DNA of 64,000 bases, taken from NCBI RefSeq assembly GCF_000208745.1, contig NC_030858.1, positions 6,684,188-6,748,187 of the forward strand, read 5' to 3'. The stretch is from Theobroma cacao. Its lineage: Eukaryota; Streptophyta; Magnoliopsida; Malvales; Malvaceae. Each line of letters opens with the position of its first letter. Within the stretch, counting starts at the first letter, position 1. The notes below the pieces were generated by a model. It was given only the letters and a program-made list of their open reading frames with translations, did not search any database and was not told the origin of the DNA. This document shows positions 44,184 through 56,403 of the stretch, in pieces. A program made the translations under genes and the position numbers.

Positions 44184-44471
44184 AACTTTTTCCCGTCCTC
44201 TGAGCCTGTTTATTCAGTGTCCAGGTCGTATCCTTATGAGTACAAGTTCACAACACAGAAGGGTGTGAATTATTATGTGAGGTCAACGAAATTTGAGCAA
44301 GATTATCCACTTAATAGTCCTGAGCGTATAAAGATCGAGGAGCGTGTTGAGAGAGATTATTATTCAGTTTTGGCCCAGAATTGTAGGTTTGAGCTGCAGC
44401 GGCAGCAGTGGGGGTTTATTCGTGAGACGCCACATTGTGATTTGTTGCAGAAGTTTCAGTCGGCAGCTTAA
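43887..44471 (+). pseudogene. chimeric J-less DUF1977 membrane protein fragment
   Basis: An intact 194-residue frame has a membrane segment (about 24-48, CVLIQSLLALLILILLLNIL) and two partly overlapping DUF1977 copies. The first half (to EDRV at about 99) matches the fragment at 48525-48941. The second half, from NFFPSSEPVYSVSRSYPYEY on, matches the C-terminus of the full J-protein, including its 3' UTR. The fusion point near 44183 is the duplication junction. There is no J domain upstream, so it cannot recruit Hsp70. It is possibly expressed and membrane-inserted, but promoter and transcript are unknown. I call it a pseudogene because it is a fragment, although the reading frame is open. Confidence 0.65.
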
Positions 44472-47400
44472 TGGCTTCCATTAAGGTCTTTTCCGTGTTC
44501 CTGTATTTTTTTTTTTTCCATTTAGGCTAGTAGTATTCTTTTAGTTTTAAGGGTTTAAAGGATGTGTGGTTGTTTGCTTGTTTGGATATTAGTTTAAGTG
44601 CAACAATTGTGAGCTTAGGCATGCATCGTCCATGGATATTGATTTAACTAAAGAATAATAAAGTGATTCTGATAGTGTCTATTTGCTATAAAAATGTAGA
44701 TATTGAAGCATCTGGGTTTATATAGTTTGATACTTTGGTACTTAGTCATGCATATTGATATTGGTTTTCTAAAGTAACCTTATTGACAACAAGAGTATAT
44801 GTTGTTAACTTTCATGATGGTAAAAATGTAAATGTGGTTCAGTTCGAGTTGAAGCAATTTCTGTTCTGTTTCTAAAATCTGCCCAAGTTCTTTCAAACTT
44901 CCTTCTGCTGCACAGTGAAAATAGGGCATTCTTCTTTCTTAAAGCAGTTTTTTGCAGCGCTACATGCTACGTATGTTTTAGAATCATGTTTGTTGGTACT
45001 AGGGTGAGTATTAGGACTTTTCGAACCATTGGAAATAATGCCTCGTCTTTTCGTTTTGTTGCAAAGCTAGCCTTCTGTCTACCCTAGTTAAAAAAAGGGC
45101 GGAAGAAGAAAAAGGTAGGGAAAACTAGTACATATAAAATAAACTACTTACCCCAGGAATTTGAGTCAAGCTGACTGATTCGACCTCAGAACAAAAACAG
45201 ACTAAGACATACATTACTTACCCCAAGAATTTGAGTCAAGCTGACTGATTCGACCTCGGAACAAAAACAGCCTAAGACATACATTAAGCAGCTAGGAAAC
45301 ATATTCACAGCTAATACCCACCTATCAACGAAACTCCTTATCTTGCGTGTCCCTAATCAAGCCTACACCCTGCTTTATTTTTCCTTAAAAGAACTCTTTG
45401 ATTGGTGCTGCTCCATTCCAACCAAACTGCAATGAACAGATGATATATGAACCCAAGACTTATTATCTTGCTTTGATTTTTGACAAATTAAGGAAAGCTA
45501 TGACTCTTTGTAATATCAGTACCTGGCATTCTTATAATCATTGGCACTAAGAGACAGCTTCTCCTATGAATGTTAAATGAGCAGAAACTTTTATGTTAAC
45601 AATACTTACATCTAATCTTATGAATTTTTATTTTTCTTTTTTGAAGGGCCATATAATCCTATGATTTAATGTACCACAAACAAATCAATTCTTATTTCAC
45701 TGCATGGTTATCTATATTACTCAAACATATGTAACTCAAACATGACAACAAGTTGGCTTTTTTCAAACTTTCAGATTTGAAACATCAACAAGGGCATTTT
45801 TTTATTTGAAACGCATGGATAGTTACATTATCTACAAAGATGGAACTTAGCTGTTGTGGTTGCATGATCCTATGGTCTGCTCCTGGAGCAATCTGTGTAT
45901 GGACCTCCTCTGCTTTTGGCTTATCTAATCTCTTGATTAGTTTTGCTTGACTTTAGAACTAGGCTGTTGTTTCATCATGCAACACCAGTATGGCATTAGT
46001 GGCCCATTTGTAGCATACTGATTTTTTTATTTCATTTGGTCCCATTAAATAAGAATCTTTACTGTCTTAGCCACAATTTTGAGCGTCATTGCTTCTCAAA
46101 AGAAAAAAAATTGAGTGTCATTAGTTACCTGGGGGATACCCATCCGGTGTCAATTTCTAGAGTAGGTGAGGTAGAATTATTCTTTGTTGGTTAGCCTAAT
46201 GAAGGAAGCGGATATCATAAGCAAGAGGGCAGATATATGTATAACATATTTATCAATCATCTGGAGATGAGATCAATACCTGTTGTCAATGCATGCACTG
46301 GTGTGCATGTTTGATGCTAATGAAAGTGGTGACAGAGATAACTTTTCCTTCATCTTAATATTAGCTAACAATGTACATTTGCGATGCAGGTGGGACACTA
46401 AACTAAAAGGACAACACTTTTCACCTTGCACTCTCTGCTTGGTGTGCTACTCAAAGACTGGCAACTGCACTGTGTATTGGATAATACTCATGGCAAAATC
46501 TTTTTCAATTTCATAGTTAAGGTTCGTTGATCCTGCATCTAGAGTTCTCAGGCTTGCTAGTAGAGCATTAAGACCACATACTAAATTTTTTGGGGTATCG
46601 TTTAACGTGAGATGTTATACACCGAGAGTGATGTATGTCCAGAATATTGTCTGGAATGTTATAGGATACGGACCAAGCATTTTGATGTTAATGAAGTTAT
46701 TTCCCCTATCCAAAAAGTTAAAGAAAGGTAAATGCAGTCTTTAATTTGAAAAGTTAGCATATCTTAAGGTCATCTATCCTCAAATTTCGTTTTCTACTAT
46801 AAAATGTTAATCTTGGTTGTAGCCGTGCCTTGATGAGAACGAGCAGTGGATTGTATCCGGTAGCATTTTTAGTTTCTGATATTCTGTTAGCACAAAGTTT
46901 CAGAGGTTTGGTGAATGCTGTCATGATGTTTCAAGCGAGTCGATGGTCTCTATAATTCCCCCTCGCTCCTAGCAAATGCTGGGCATGTATGATAATATGC
47001 AATCGAAAGACATCCTAATGCTATTATGACGGCAACATCAGGCTAGAAAAGTTTGTGGTGGATGTAGGCCTCGTGTGTCATGACCAGGGATATCAATGCC
47101 ATCATGGTTAGAGTTTGTGAAACCCATAGCAAACTCTGTTTTAGGCATAGACCACATTTGGCCAACAATGAATCCACTTAAACATTGTGAGAGAAGAGAA
47201 ATGGATGTTGAAGTTCCTGTTATGTATTAACCAACCCTTACAAGAATAGGCTTTTCAGTCAAGCAATAGAGGAATCCACGAGGGGTTCAGAGTTGGATTC
47301 ATTTGAAATATACCAGGCTTAAAATATTTATATGAAAATCAATTCTATACAAATACTACTAATTCACTTGTGGATACTCCGCAATATTTTTATTCAAGAA

Positions 47401-48820
47401 CCAAAAGAGTGCATGTCAGAGTGGTCTGTTCACCGGGCTGCACACAACACAATCTAGAGAAATGAAATCATAACAATTTTCTTTTTTGTGTAAATAAATT
47501 CCATAGACTGCATCAGCCTCGCAACAGTTGTAGCTTCTCGTCATGACATTTTATGCTTGTAGCTTCATTTCGTGTACCTCTGTAAAACAAAATTCCCAAC
47601 TAAAGATTAAAGTGCTTAATGGGCCATCCTACAACCTCTGGTTTAGCTCGTCTTCTTCTTTCTTTTCCTTGGGGAAGGGTGATTAGAATCAGGTGGTACT
47701 TGCATGCTTGCAGCTATGTGATTTTGATTCAGACAAGAATGTTTAATCTATTTTCTTACTGGAAGATAATGATCACTCAACTTCTATGTTGCATCAAAGG
47801 ATGCTGGAGTTCATTGCAGTTATGTCCTTTTATAAATTAGTCGGACTAAAATGCCATCTTCAATCTTACATTTCAGAAAATGGTGTCTGCAATCATATGG
47901 ATGCAGCTAATTCCCCGCAAGATATAATCATTCACATATATCAGTCCTGTCCGATGTGCTTGATCTTGTTCAGGTAGCTGTTGTTTGAGGCCATTGTCCG
48001 GAGTTAATCATTCTTGGTTGTTTTCTGATCCACCGTCAACAAATTAAGGGAATGATTCTCCCTGAAAATTGAAAAAGAAGGGGGAAAAAATTTTGTGCAA
48101 GATCAAAAGACGTGAAATATATTGGTAAATGGTAATAATGTCCTCTTGCATCAAGAGAAAGAAAAGAAAGTGAGTAAAGGAAATAGACCATGGCTAATTA
48201 TAGCCAGGGAAAGAAATTGTCCAGGCTAAATAGGCCTGATGGGAGTCAATAGTGTCTCCAATCTCCTCTATATGGTTTTAGCAGTTATATAGACAGTGTC
48301 TTTGGCTTATTCTTAAGAGTAAAAACGGATCAACTGCTTAGTACTCACATACTTGAGTCGGGTGAGTGAAAAGTGACGTGTAGAGAGCTGAATTGAGAAG
48401 CTGTAGTTTGTGACACATTCTCATAGATCACATCGAAACAGAAGATTATTTCGGAGTGACGCAAGGGCCTAGGAAATAAACCTTTGTAATTGTATCCAAG
48501 GCCGGCTTCCAGGCATCATGAGTTATGATAATTAATATTTGGAAAGTTGATTTTTCTTTCAAGGAGATGCCTCTTGTGACTTCCAGATTTCTCAGTTTCA
48601 GCATTTGCGTGCTTATCCAGTCGCTTCTAGGGCTGTTAATTCTGATTTTGTTGTCGAACTTTTTGCCATCCTCTGAGCCTCTTTACTCGCTGTCCAGGTC
48701 GTACCCTTACGAGTACAAAATGAAAACCCTGAAGGGTGTGAGTTATTATTTTGAGTCAACAAAATTTGAGCAGAAATATCCTGCTAATAATCCTGATCGT
48801 GTAAGGTTTGAAGAGCGTGT
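44184..48820 (+). repeat. tandem duplication unit B, 4.6 kb
   Basis: This is the second copy of 39579-44183. It starts with the J-protein-like half of the chimeric gene and ends inside the downstream DUF1977 fragment. Unit B has its own 70-bp tandem duplication at 45147-45216 and 45217-45286, single in unit A (about 40545). It lacks the 43-bp duplication of unit A. These private changes show that both copies have evolved separately since the event. The stretch 44472-48524 contains no recognised gene. Confidence 0.92.
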
Positions 48821-48941
48821 TGAGAGGGATTATGTCTCTGTGTTAAGACAAAACTGTCGGATTGAGCCACAGCTGCAGCCGCGGGATCTGATTCCTGGGA
48901 CACCACATTGTGATTTGTTGCACAAGTTTACGGCTGCTTGA
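48525..48941 (+). pseudogene. J-less DUF1977 fragment (second J-protein paralogue)
   Basis: A 138-residue open frame has a membrane segment (CVLIQSLLGLLILILLSNFL) and a complete DUF1977 region (SRSYPYEYKM, YYFESTKFEQKYP, DYVSVLRQNCRIE, CDLLHKF). Sequence differs clearly from the full gene at 38766 (for example ESTKFEQKYPANNPDR against RSTKFEQDYPLNSPER), so it is an older paralogue. No J domain lies upstream in this frame; the preceding 4 kb is duplicated noncoding DNA. It may be the surviving 3' part of a once complete tandem gene. Frame conservation leaves open that a short membrane protein is made. Confidence 0.6.
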
Positions 48942-49504
48942 GATGGCTTGAATTGAGGTACTTTCCATATTCATGTAGTACTTTGTTCTCTAAGTTTTTA
49001 TATCATGTATGGTTGGAGATAACGTATTAATTCAAGAATAGCAAATAAGACCGTTATGAGCATATGCCTATTTTTCATTCCAATAGGGATGTTGAAATAT
49101 CTCATTTTGCCGTTATATGTTTGTGGTGTTTTGTGCATATTGAGTTCTGCATTTGGCTATTCCTAGGACTAAACTCTGATCAATTGCTTTCATATACTTG
49201 GATGGGCCCTCTGCTAAGTAGAGATAATAATACAAGTACGCAAGGCTATGACAAAAACTAACAATTTCATAAATAATTATCATATTATTATTGCACCAAA
49301 AAGATATCTTGATAATAAATTGGTAGACAATCATGCACTTAGTGCTTGAAATCTTCTTTTCCTTTCTTTAAAAAAAAAAAAGAATTGAAGAACTTTATAT
49401 TGTGCATGTCTGGATTTTGCTTTCCCCACTGTTCGGAGTTCTGAGACGTGAGAAGGAAATCTGGTGACTTCTTAAACCAAGTCTCAAATCTTGTAAGCTT
49501 GTCA
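48942..49504. other. intergenic, converging 3' ends
   Basis: It lies between the DUF1977 fragment (+) and SEC11 (-). Short open frames only. It probably holds the 3' UTR of SEC11. Confidence 0.4.
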
Positions 49505-52500
49505 TTATTCCTTTGAGGTTATGACCAGCAATCCCAATGCGCTTAAAAGTATGTACTGCAAGAAGATGCAGGAAAAAATGGAGAAGTTAAAATTTGTGTA
49601 CAAGCTTAGGCTTAACAAATGCTCAGGCTGCAAAAACCTTGCCGTTTTGTTAATTGTTTGCACCACTGTAAACAGTACAAGATTATAAGGGCTACAACTG
49701 ATAACTTAAAAAAATTTAAAAGAAAAAAAGAAAAACTCTACTTAATTAACATGAAAACTTTAAAATTCCAACAATTCCAAACCTTGATCACAGGCTTTTC
49801 TGTCATGATAATTGTCACATAGCCAACGTAAGGCAAGAACCTGTATTGTAAAGACACATCTTTTAGCACCGTAGATTAAGTGGTGCTTTTGGCATACCTA
49901 AGTAGTAAAAAACTTTGATGAATGTCACTCTTTGACCCAAGTTCATAATTATTAGGGATAGACAATCACCAACCGACAACTAACAGTGAAATCATACATT
50001 TTGAAAAAGATTATTCAAAGAGCCAGACATGCTTTGACAGTTCCAACTATTTTATATGCTTCCTGAATCAGGAATGATTACTTAGAGAAAAGACAATTCT
50101 ATTAATGCTACTTCTAATAATATGTGCCAAGCTTGCGAACTGAAAATTCGCAACACCGAACATAATGTTTAAAGTTATAAGTCAAAAATAAGTCTAGAGA
50201 GACCCCAAAAGAAGAACAGTCATGCCAATCAAGTGCCAAACAATGACAGGGATTTATGATGACATAAATAGGCATAAACAATCCACAGTTGCCAACCTAC
50301 AAGGAAATAATTCCTTTCAATAAATTCTTTTTTTGAGGAATTTCACAGGCTCGGTCAATTTCATATATTTAATCCTTATCCATTATGCCAAAAAGGAAAA
50401 AGAAAAATATATTCCAATTTCTGGTAAGCTTATGAACTGGTAATTCAGAACTCAAAACACAAAAGACTGAAAGCAAGAAATTCCTAGTCAGTGTGTTGGA
50501 AATGTCTTCACTTCTAAAACTTGCTAATAGGAAATTATAGGTGTTAATTTACCCAACAGCTCTCCCCTTGATGTATTTCTGTTGCAACCAATGTTGGCTC
50601 GATGTATACAAAACTCTGTCATCCATGTCGTTAGCATCCCCTGATGAAAGTGGCCATCCAACAGACAAGATTAGCAGACTAAGGCAGTGGCTGCACATGC
50701 GCACATGTTAAAAGAAAAACTAATGAAATGAAAAACAAAAAATAGAAGAACTTGGAATGTATTTAAGACCATTTCCAATTTAAATTAACAAAATTGTATG
50801 CAAGTGTCCACAGATTGATTGAGAGGGAAAAAGATTTCATGTTCACAAAAAATTTTAGTACTGATACAGCTTGTATTGACTCACATTTAACTACATTGAT
50901 ATCAAGAACATGGTACCTTTTGTGAGTATATCAGCTTCTCTGGTATCTCGCCGCTCATGAACCTGACAAAGCACAACCAAACATGAATGAAATCAATCCA
51001 ATCTACCATGCCTATTAACCTGGTGAGAAGTATGTAATTCATATGATCTATTGCCACAGCACATATAGACGTGCTAGGATGTTGAAATAGGCAATCTTCA
51101 ATCATGAGCATAGTTTGTTGTACACAAACTTCATGAATAAGACTCCAATAAATGAATATGGTGTTAAACCTATGAAAAACATTAGATTCTAGATGATACT
51201 TTTGATTTCAGTATATGATACGCATCTCTTTCACACTGGACATTCAAGTATTCAATCTTCTATCACCAAGTGTGGGTGAGTATAGACTCCTTTCTTCAGC
51301 CCAATAATAGCATCCTTGACAGAAACATCAAATGCCAAAATGTACTTTAAAACTAAAGAAGAAAACAAAGACCATCAGACTGATCATTCAGGGGTGTATA
51401 TGGCATGTATGGTAGACAGTTTTTTATCACACGGCTGAGTGATTAGTAGCTGAAAGTAGATGAGCCAGGGATGCCTGTATGTCCCTTCCTCTCTAGAAAC
51501 TAGATTCCTAGGTTTTTACTTTATCTCTTGATTATTCTTTCTTTACCAAGAAAATTAAGTAATTATCACACAGACATCCACATACCAGAAATGTACACGA
51601 GAAACCTTCCAAATTCCAACATTGAACTGTTTTCTTTTTAAAAAAAAAAAACACAGTTTACATATTTAGGCAGTTATTTGTTTAATGTATTTATGTAAAT
51701 AAACAGGCGCAGAGAGATATAGGAAACATAAAACCTCAACAAGATCTTACCTCAATCACCCGATGCACAATGGGAACTTTACGTCCCTATACAGTAGTGG
51801 AAAGATAAATTAGCAAAAACAAGTAAACATACATCAAAGAAATTGAAATGCACTCAGCTGGCCGCAGCTCAAAGGCAAAAAAAGGGCAATGCAAAGGGAA
51901 CTATACAAAATTAGTAACACTTGTTTTGAGATAGCAAGTACTTGATGATATAAATTGAAACTAAGGCTCAATTTTGTTGTTACTTTTGCAACTTGTTCTT
52001 TACCATTTGCCTTTTACTTCTATTCACAAATTCTTTTAATTTCCAAAATATTTATTTATTTTGGTATCCTATTTTTTTTTTTTTGAAAAGCATTGGGGAA
52101 ACCTAATTAACAAAAGAAACAACAGAGCCTGAATTAGTTAGAGACGTTGACGTAAATAAATGAAGATAACTAAGAAAAATCAAATGCAATTAGGAAAAAA
52201 CAAAGCAGAATAAAGAACATTATTACTATTATACATCATTAAAGACGACGATTTCTCCCGCACGAATTGGATCCTTACTCATATACAGAAACAATATATC
52301 TCCCTGCATAACAAAAATTATTATTTAATTAAATTCTTCAAATTTAAGAAATCAAATCTGAGAATTGAAAGAAACGAAAAAGGAATTATGGATTCAGGTA
52401 AAAAAGAAAAGAAAACCTACTCACTCGTTTGAAGCCAGGTTCCATGCTCCCAGTAAGCACGACCACCACCGGCGACTCGCTTCCAGTAATGCAAATCAGT

Positions 52501-52695
52501 CCTTTCCATACCATCAGAGCCGATGCTATGATCATTCCTAAACAACATTTTTAAAATAATATATCTATATATCAAATTTTATTAAATCGAAAATTCGATC
52601 ATGAAGCTTTCAGAAAACTGAGAGAGCGAGGGAATGTGGAACGAACCAAGGCTAACGGCCTGATAGAGAAATTGTCTAATCTGAGTTGATTTCAT
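49505..52695 (-). CDS. SEC11: signal peptidase complex catalytic subunit SEC11
   Basis: Eight exons on the minus strand: 52695-52647, 52537-52425, 52303-52235, 51786-51751, 50962-50917, 50640-50553, 49840-49783 and 49555-49505, encoding 169 residues. It cleaves signal peptides in the ER membrane. The catalytic Ser is in TGSMEPGF, the His in PIVHRVIE and the Asp region in KGDANDMDD. The N-terminal membrane anchor is [13 protein letters not shown], and a hydrophobic C-terminus [16 protein letters not shown] follows. Oddities: it is about 11 residues shorter than Arabidopsis SEC11A (180) at the N-terminus, where the family's MGWIGEK appears upstream as ACG GGG TGG ATT GAA GAA AAG. One residue also seems missing at the exon 3-4 join (FND GRK). 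Confidence 0.9.
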
Positions 52696-53470
52696 CTTTT
52701 CTTCAATCCACCCCGTTCAAAACGCTCTGCAAGTTTATATGAAAAAAAAATAAAAAGAAGAATTGAAATGATGACTTTCAATGTTTTCAGACTGGAAAAG
52801 AGTTTCAGTGATGTGGCAGTTTCAATTCTGTTGCGCCACGTCAGACTTAGATAAAACCAACCAAGTCGGATTTTTAAGGCTGAAACGGAACTAACACGAT
52901 CGGACAATTCGAGTGCTTTTTTGTTTTTTGCATGATATTAAACGAAGTCGTACAGGGAGGCTACTTCTATATATTATTGGGCCTCAGCTTGGGTTCAGAT
53001 AATCTGTAATATAAACTGGGCTTATCTGACATGTGTCGGATGGCTACTTTCCTATCTTTGATTCTATTGTAATGGCACTATGGATCAAGTGAATCTTTGG
53101 TCCAACCCACGAATAACGTGATCTAATTTGATTTATTATTACTTAGAATTATTTATATATTTTTTTAAAAGCTTAGAATTATTTACATACCGGGGAACTT
53201 GAATGAAAAAATAAGTTCAAATATTTGATATGAAATCCTTTAATAGAAATGTTAATCATTATATTAATTTTTTACTGTTCACTTAATTATTGTTACTGTC
53301 ATTATATATAAACCTCCTTATAGAATATATGAATGGGTTTTGCTTTGTTGTTTCCAATATTTAATTTGGCTAAATATGTTATATATAGATCTCTTCTTAA
53401 TTAAATCCATTTCAACCCCACATAAAATAATTTCTTTGACCCTCTTGGCTAAGGGTTTAAGTGCATACAA
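52696..53470. promoter_or_regulatory. SEC11 upstream region
   Basis: TGGGCC (site II-like) lies at 52978-52983, about 285 bp upstream of the SEC11 Met codon. Beyond about 53100 the DNA becomes AT-rich without genes. Confidence 0.4.
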
Positions 53471-53995
53471 TATAACCTCTATAAATTAATACTCGATAAA
53501 TGAATAATTTTAATTAAATAATATTTTTTATTGTTCCCAATTTGAGATCAATGTGATAAATTAATAATTCACCAAATTTATAAGATAATACATTTAAAAA
53601 AAACACACGTAGATCTTACTTGATATATAAATTAATAATCTCCTATGTATCAAAATTATATATATAAATGACTTAATTATGAAGTCTTTGCAAAATATGA
53701 CTCAAATGTTATTTGTTTTCTCTTGAAATTGATGTCTCCTTATATCTCATCTCTCACTTTTTGTAGTGCATTAAGAAGTTCTAGTGTAATGTTCTCATAT
53801 TGTAAGAGAAAATTATGCATAATACATGTATTAAGTTCAATGTTTTGAAAAAAAAAAAGAATACCTTGATAAATTAATTTTTTATTAATTGATGTATAAA
53901 TTAATAAATTATTAATTTATGGATTCAACAATATCTCTATTAATTAATAAATTTTCATAGTTCTGAGGGTATTAATTTAGAGATGTTTAACTATA
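53471..53995. mobile_element. Emigrant/pogo-like MITE (Tc1/mariner type)
   Basis: The ends read TATAACCTCTATAAATTAATAC on the left and, inverted, GTTAAACATCTCTAAATTAATAC on the right. The motif CCTCTATAAATTAATA is typical of plant Emigrant-type MITEs as I remember them, which use a TA target. The interior is AT-rich and noncoding with further GATAAATTAATAAT-like repeats. Confidence 0.6.
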
Positions 53996-54060
53996 TTTAA
54001 ATTTGAGTCAAAGTGTTATCTTTTTTATTTAAAAAAAACATAATATCTACAAACGTTTTT

Positions 54061-54472
54061 AAACTATTTAAGAAAATTTAAATAAATCCTTATATTTTTA
54101 TTGTATTTAATTGAGTCATTGTACTTTTATTTTAAATCAAATAAGCCTTACATTTTTATTTTGAGTCAAAACCCTTATAACTAATGATTGATTAATTGAT
54201 ATTAATAAAAATGTCATTTATCATTATATATTACATGATGCTGACATGATATTAATATGGAAGATGAAAAATATATGTTATATCGTTATCAATTATAATA
54301 TGTTAGCATGCTGCGTTAGTATCATGTAATATAGAATAACAAAATGACTTTTTGACTAAGTCAATCATTAATTATAAGAGCTTATTTGACTCAAAATAAA
54401 AATATATAGGCTTGATTGAATGCAATAAAAGAATAATGTCTTATTTGAATTTTCTTCAATAATTTATAAATT
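54061..54472. mobile_element. MITE-like inverted-repeat element
   Basis: Arms of about 130 bp are inverted. The left arm has AAGAAAATTTAAATAAATCC and ATTGTATTTAATTGAGTC; the right arm has the complements of GAAGAAAATTCAAATAAGA and ATTGCATTCAATCAAGCC. TATTTTTATTTTGAGTCAAA occurs in both. No coding capacity. Related partial copies are at 15090-15370 and 18128-18245. Confidence 0.65.
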
Positions 54473-54992
54473 TATTTGAGAATTATCTCTAAAAAACAAT
54501 ATTTTTTGGAAATATTTCTATAAAAGTAAAATTTATCACTAAAGCTGCTGACAAAAAAATTTAAAGAAAAAATCTTCCCAATTTGTTGTTATCATTGTTA
54601 TGATAATAAAAAAAATGTATTTATAGTCTTTTAACTTTTTCATTTTCACTACATATAATAGTAGGTTATACAAGAGAGGGTAATCTTTTTCCATCTATTA
54701 ATTTTACATTGTCCAAAAAAAAAATTTACTTTGCCCATCTCAAAATCAAACTTGACCACTTAATAATAGAATTTTTAATTTTAATCATCGGATTGTCTCC
54801 TTAAAAATGTTAATATTAATATAAGCTTTAACTTTTTATCATCTTTTATAGCAATTATTACTAGGTTTTTTTGTATGCTTATGAAAATAATTACATGAAA
54901 ACTTTAATTATGTGACAATTATAAAAGATTTTTCTGTTTTTTTGTTTTCTACATTTGATATGTTGGGTTTTTACTATTTATGTTTTCTATTT

Positions 54993-55806
54993 AGTGCATA
55001 TTTGGTCTAATTTTTTTTCAACTTATCTACTTCTTAAAAGTAAAAATTAGGCCAAACATGATTTTTTGAAAAACTCTTAAAAAAAATAGTTTTTTTTAAG
55101 AACAAAATTTTAAAAAAGAAGAACTTAAAAAAAAGCTCTAAGGAAGAGCTTTTTCTTCACTTAAAAAAACATTAATTTTCAAAAAATACCCTTCTCTCAA
55201 TTAATCTCCCTCTCCTCTCATTTCCTCTACAAATTACCATTCTTCAATGTAAATCACGATTTCCCTCTTCTTTACTTCTCTCTACAAAAACTAATAAAAA
55301 AACAGAAGACCCAACAATATAATATCAAAATTTAAAATTTTTTTGTTCTTACAAAGATTGAGAGAAAAAAAATCTAAAATTCAAAACTGCATTCAAATAC
55401 TATTTAAAGATTTTCTCTATTTTCACCAAAAAAGATTTTAATATTAAATACATCATTTTTTTTTTTTGAAAATTGAAGCATCATAATCCGATTGTTTGTT
55501 AGATAAACAAAAAACTAATACTATTGCTACTATACAAGTTTAAAAATTATTTCTTTTTTTAATTGATTTTTTCGATTTTAACATATGAAATTATATATAA
55601 ACTTGAAATATTACATTATGACTTATTAGGTGATTGAAGATACTATAAATACTGTTTATGGTAATTTTAATCGAAATTAGAGTTTATATAATTTATTTTA
55701 TTAAATAGTTTACCAAATAGTTTTAACTTAATTTTAAAAACTATTATTTTTTATAAGAGCTTAATAATAGCTTTTAAGCTAAAAAAAGTTAAGTCAAACA
55801 GACTCT
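54993..55806. mobile_element. putative non-autonomous TIR element, about 0.8 kb
   Basis: The ends AGTGCATATTTGGTCTAATT and, inverted, AGAGTCTGTTTGACTTAACT match at about 70 percent. TATTT flanks both sides (54988-54992 and 55807-55811), a possible 5-bp duplication but weak in AT-rich DNA. No transposase was seen. Confidence 0.4.
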
Positions 55807-56154
55807 TATTTGAAGTTGTTGTTATTTACATTTTACAGACATTTCTTTTTTTTTTTTAAACGGATTTACCAACATTTATTTATCACTAGTTATTTGTTGT
55901 ATTATTTTTATATAAATAATTATGGTAAAAATGAGAAAATAAAACTAATTTAGATGGACAAAATCTATAAAACGTGTGTTACTTGAGATCCTTACTAATA
56001 AGACTCAAAAAGATATAAGTAACGTCTTTAATTCATCCTCATATATCAAAATAGCTCTCAACTTACCATCTTTACGAAAGAGGAAGAAGAGAGCATGAAA
56101 GATCTTGATCCTCATACATCGAAATAGTAAAAGTTATAATTGAAATATTCAACT

Positions 56155-56403
56155 GAACAACAAATCATTTGACATTTTTAGCAACATTTCACTAGTTAAT
56201 TACAAAAACAAGTGTAAGACCCAATTGCAACAGCAATCCAATTGGCCAAAATGTACTGTTTGTCATCAAGAAGGTCACACTTTTGTTTCTGTAATGCAAC
56301 CGTCCAATTGACCAAAATGCACTGCTGCTACAATTAGGTCTTACACTTGCTTTTGTAACTAGCTAGTGAAATGTTATTAAAAATGTTAAATGATATGTTG
56401 TTC
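56155..56403. mobile_element. 249-bp palindromic (foldback) element
   Basis: Arms 56155-56232 and 56326-56403 are inverted with about 88 percent identity (ACATTTCACTAGTTAATTAC, CAAGTGTAAGACCCAATTG). The centre holds a nearly repeated CCAATTGGCCAAAATG. A transcript would fold into a long hairpin. It is probably a MITE; a small-RNA precursor is possible. Confidence 0.7.
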
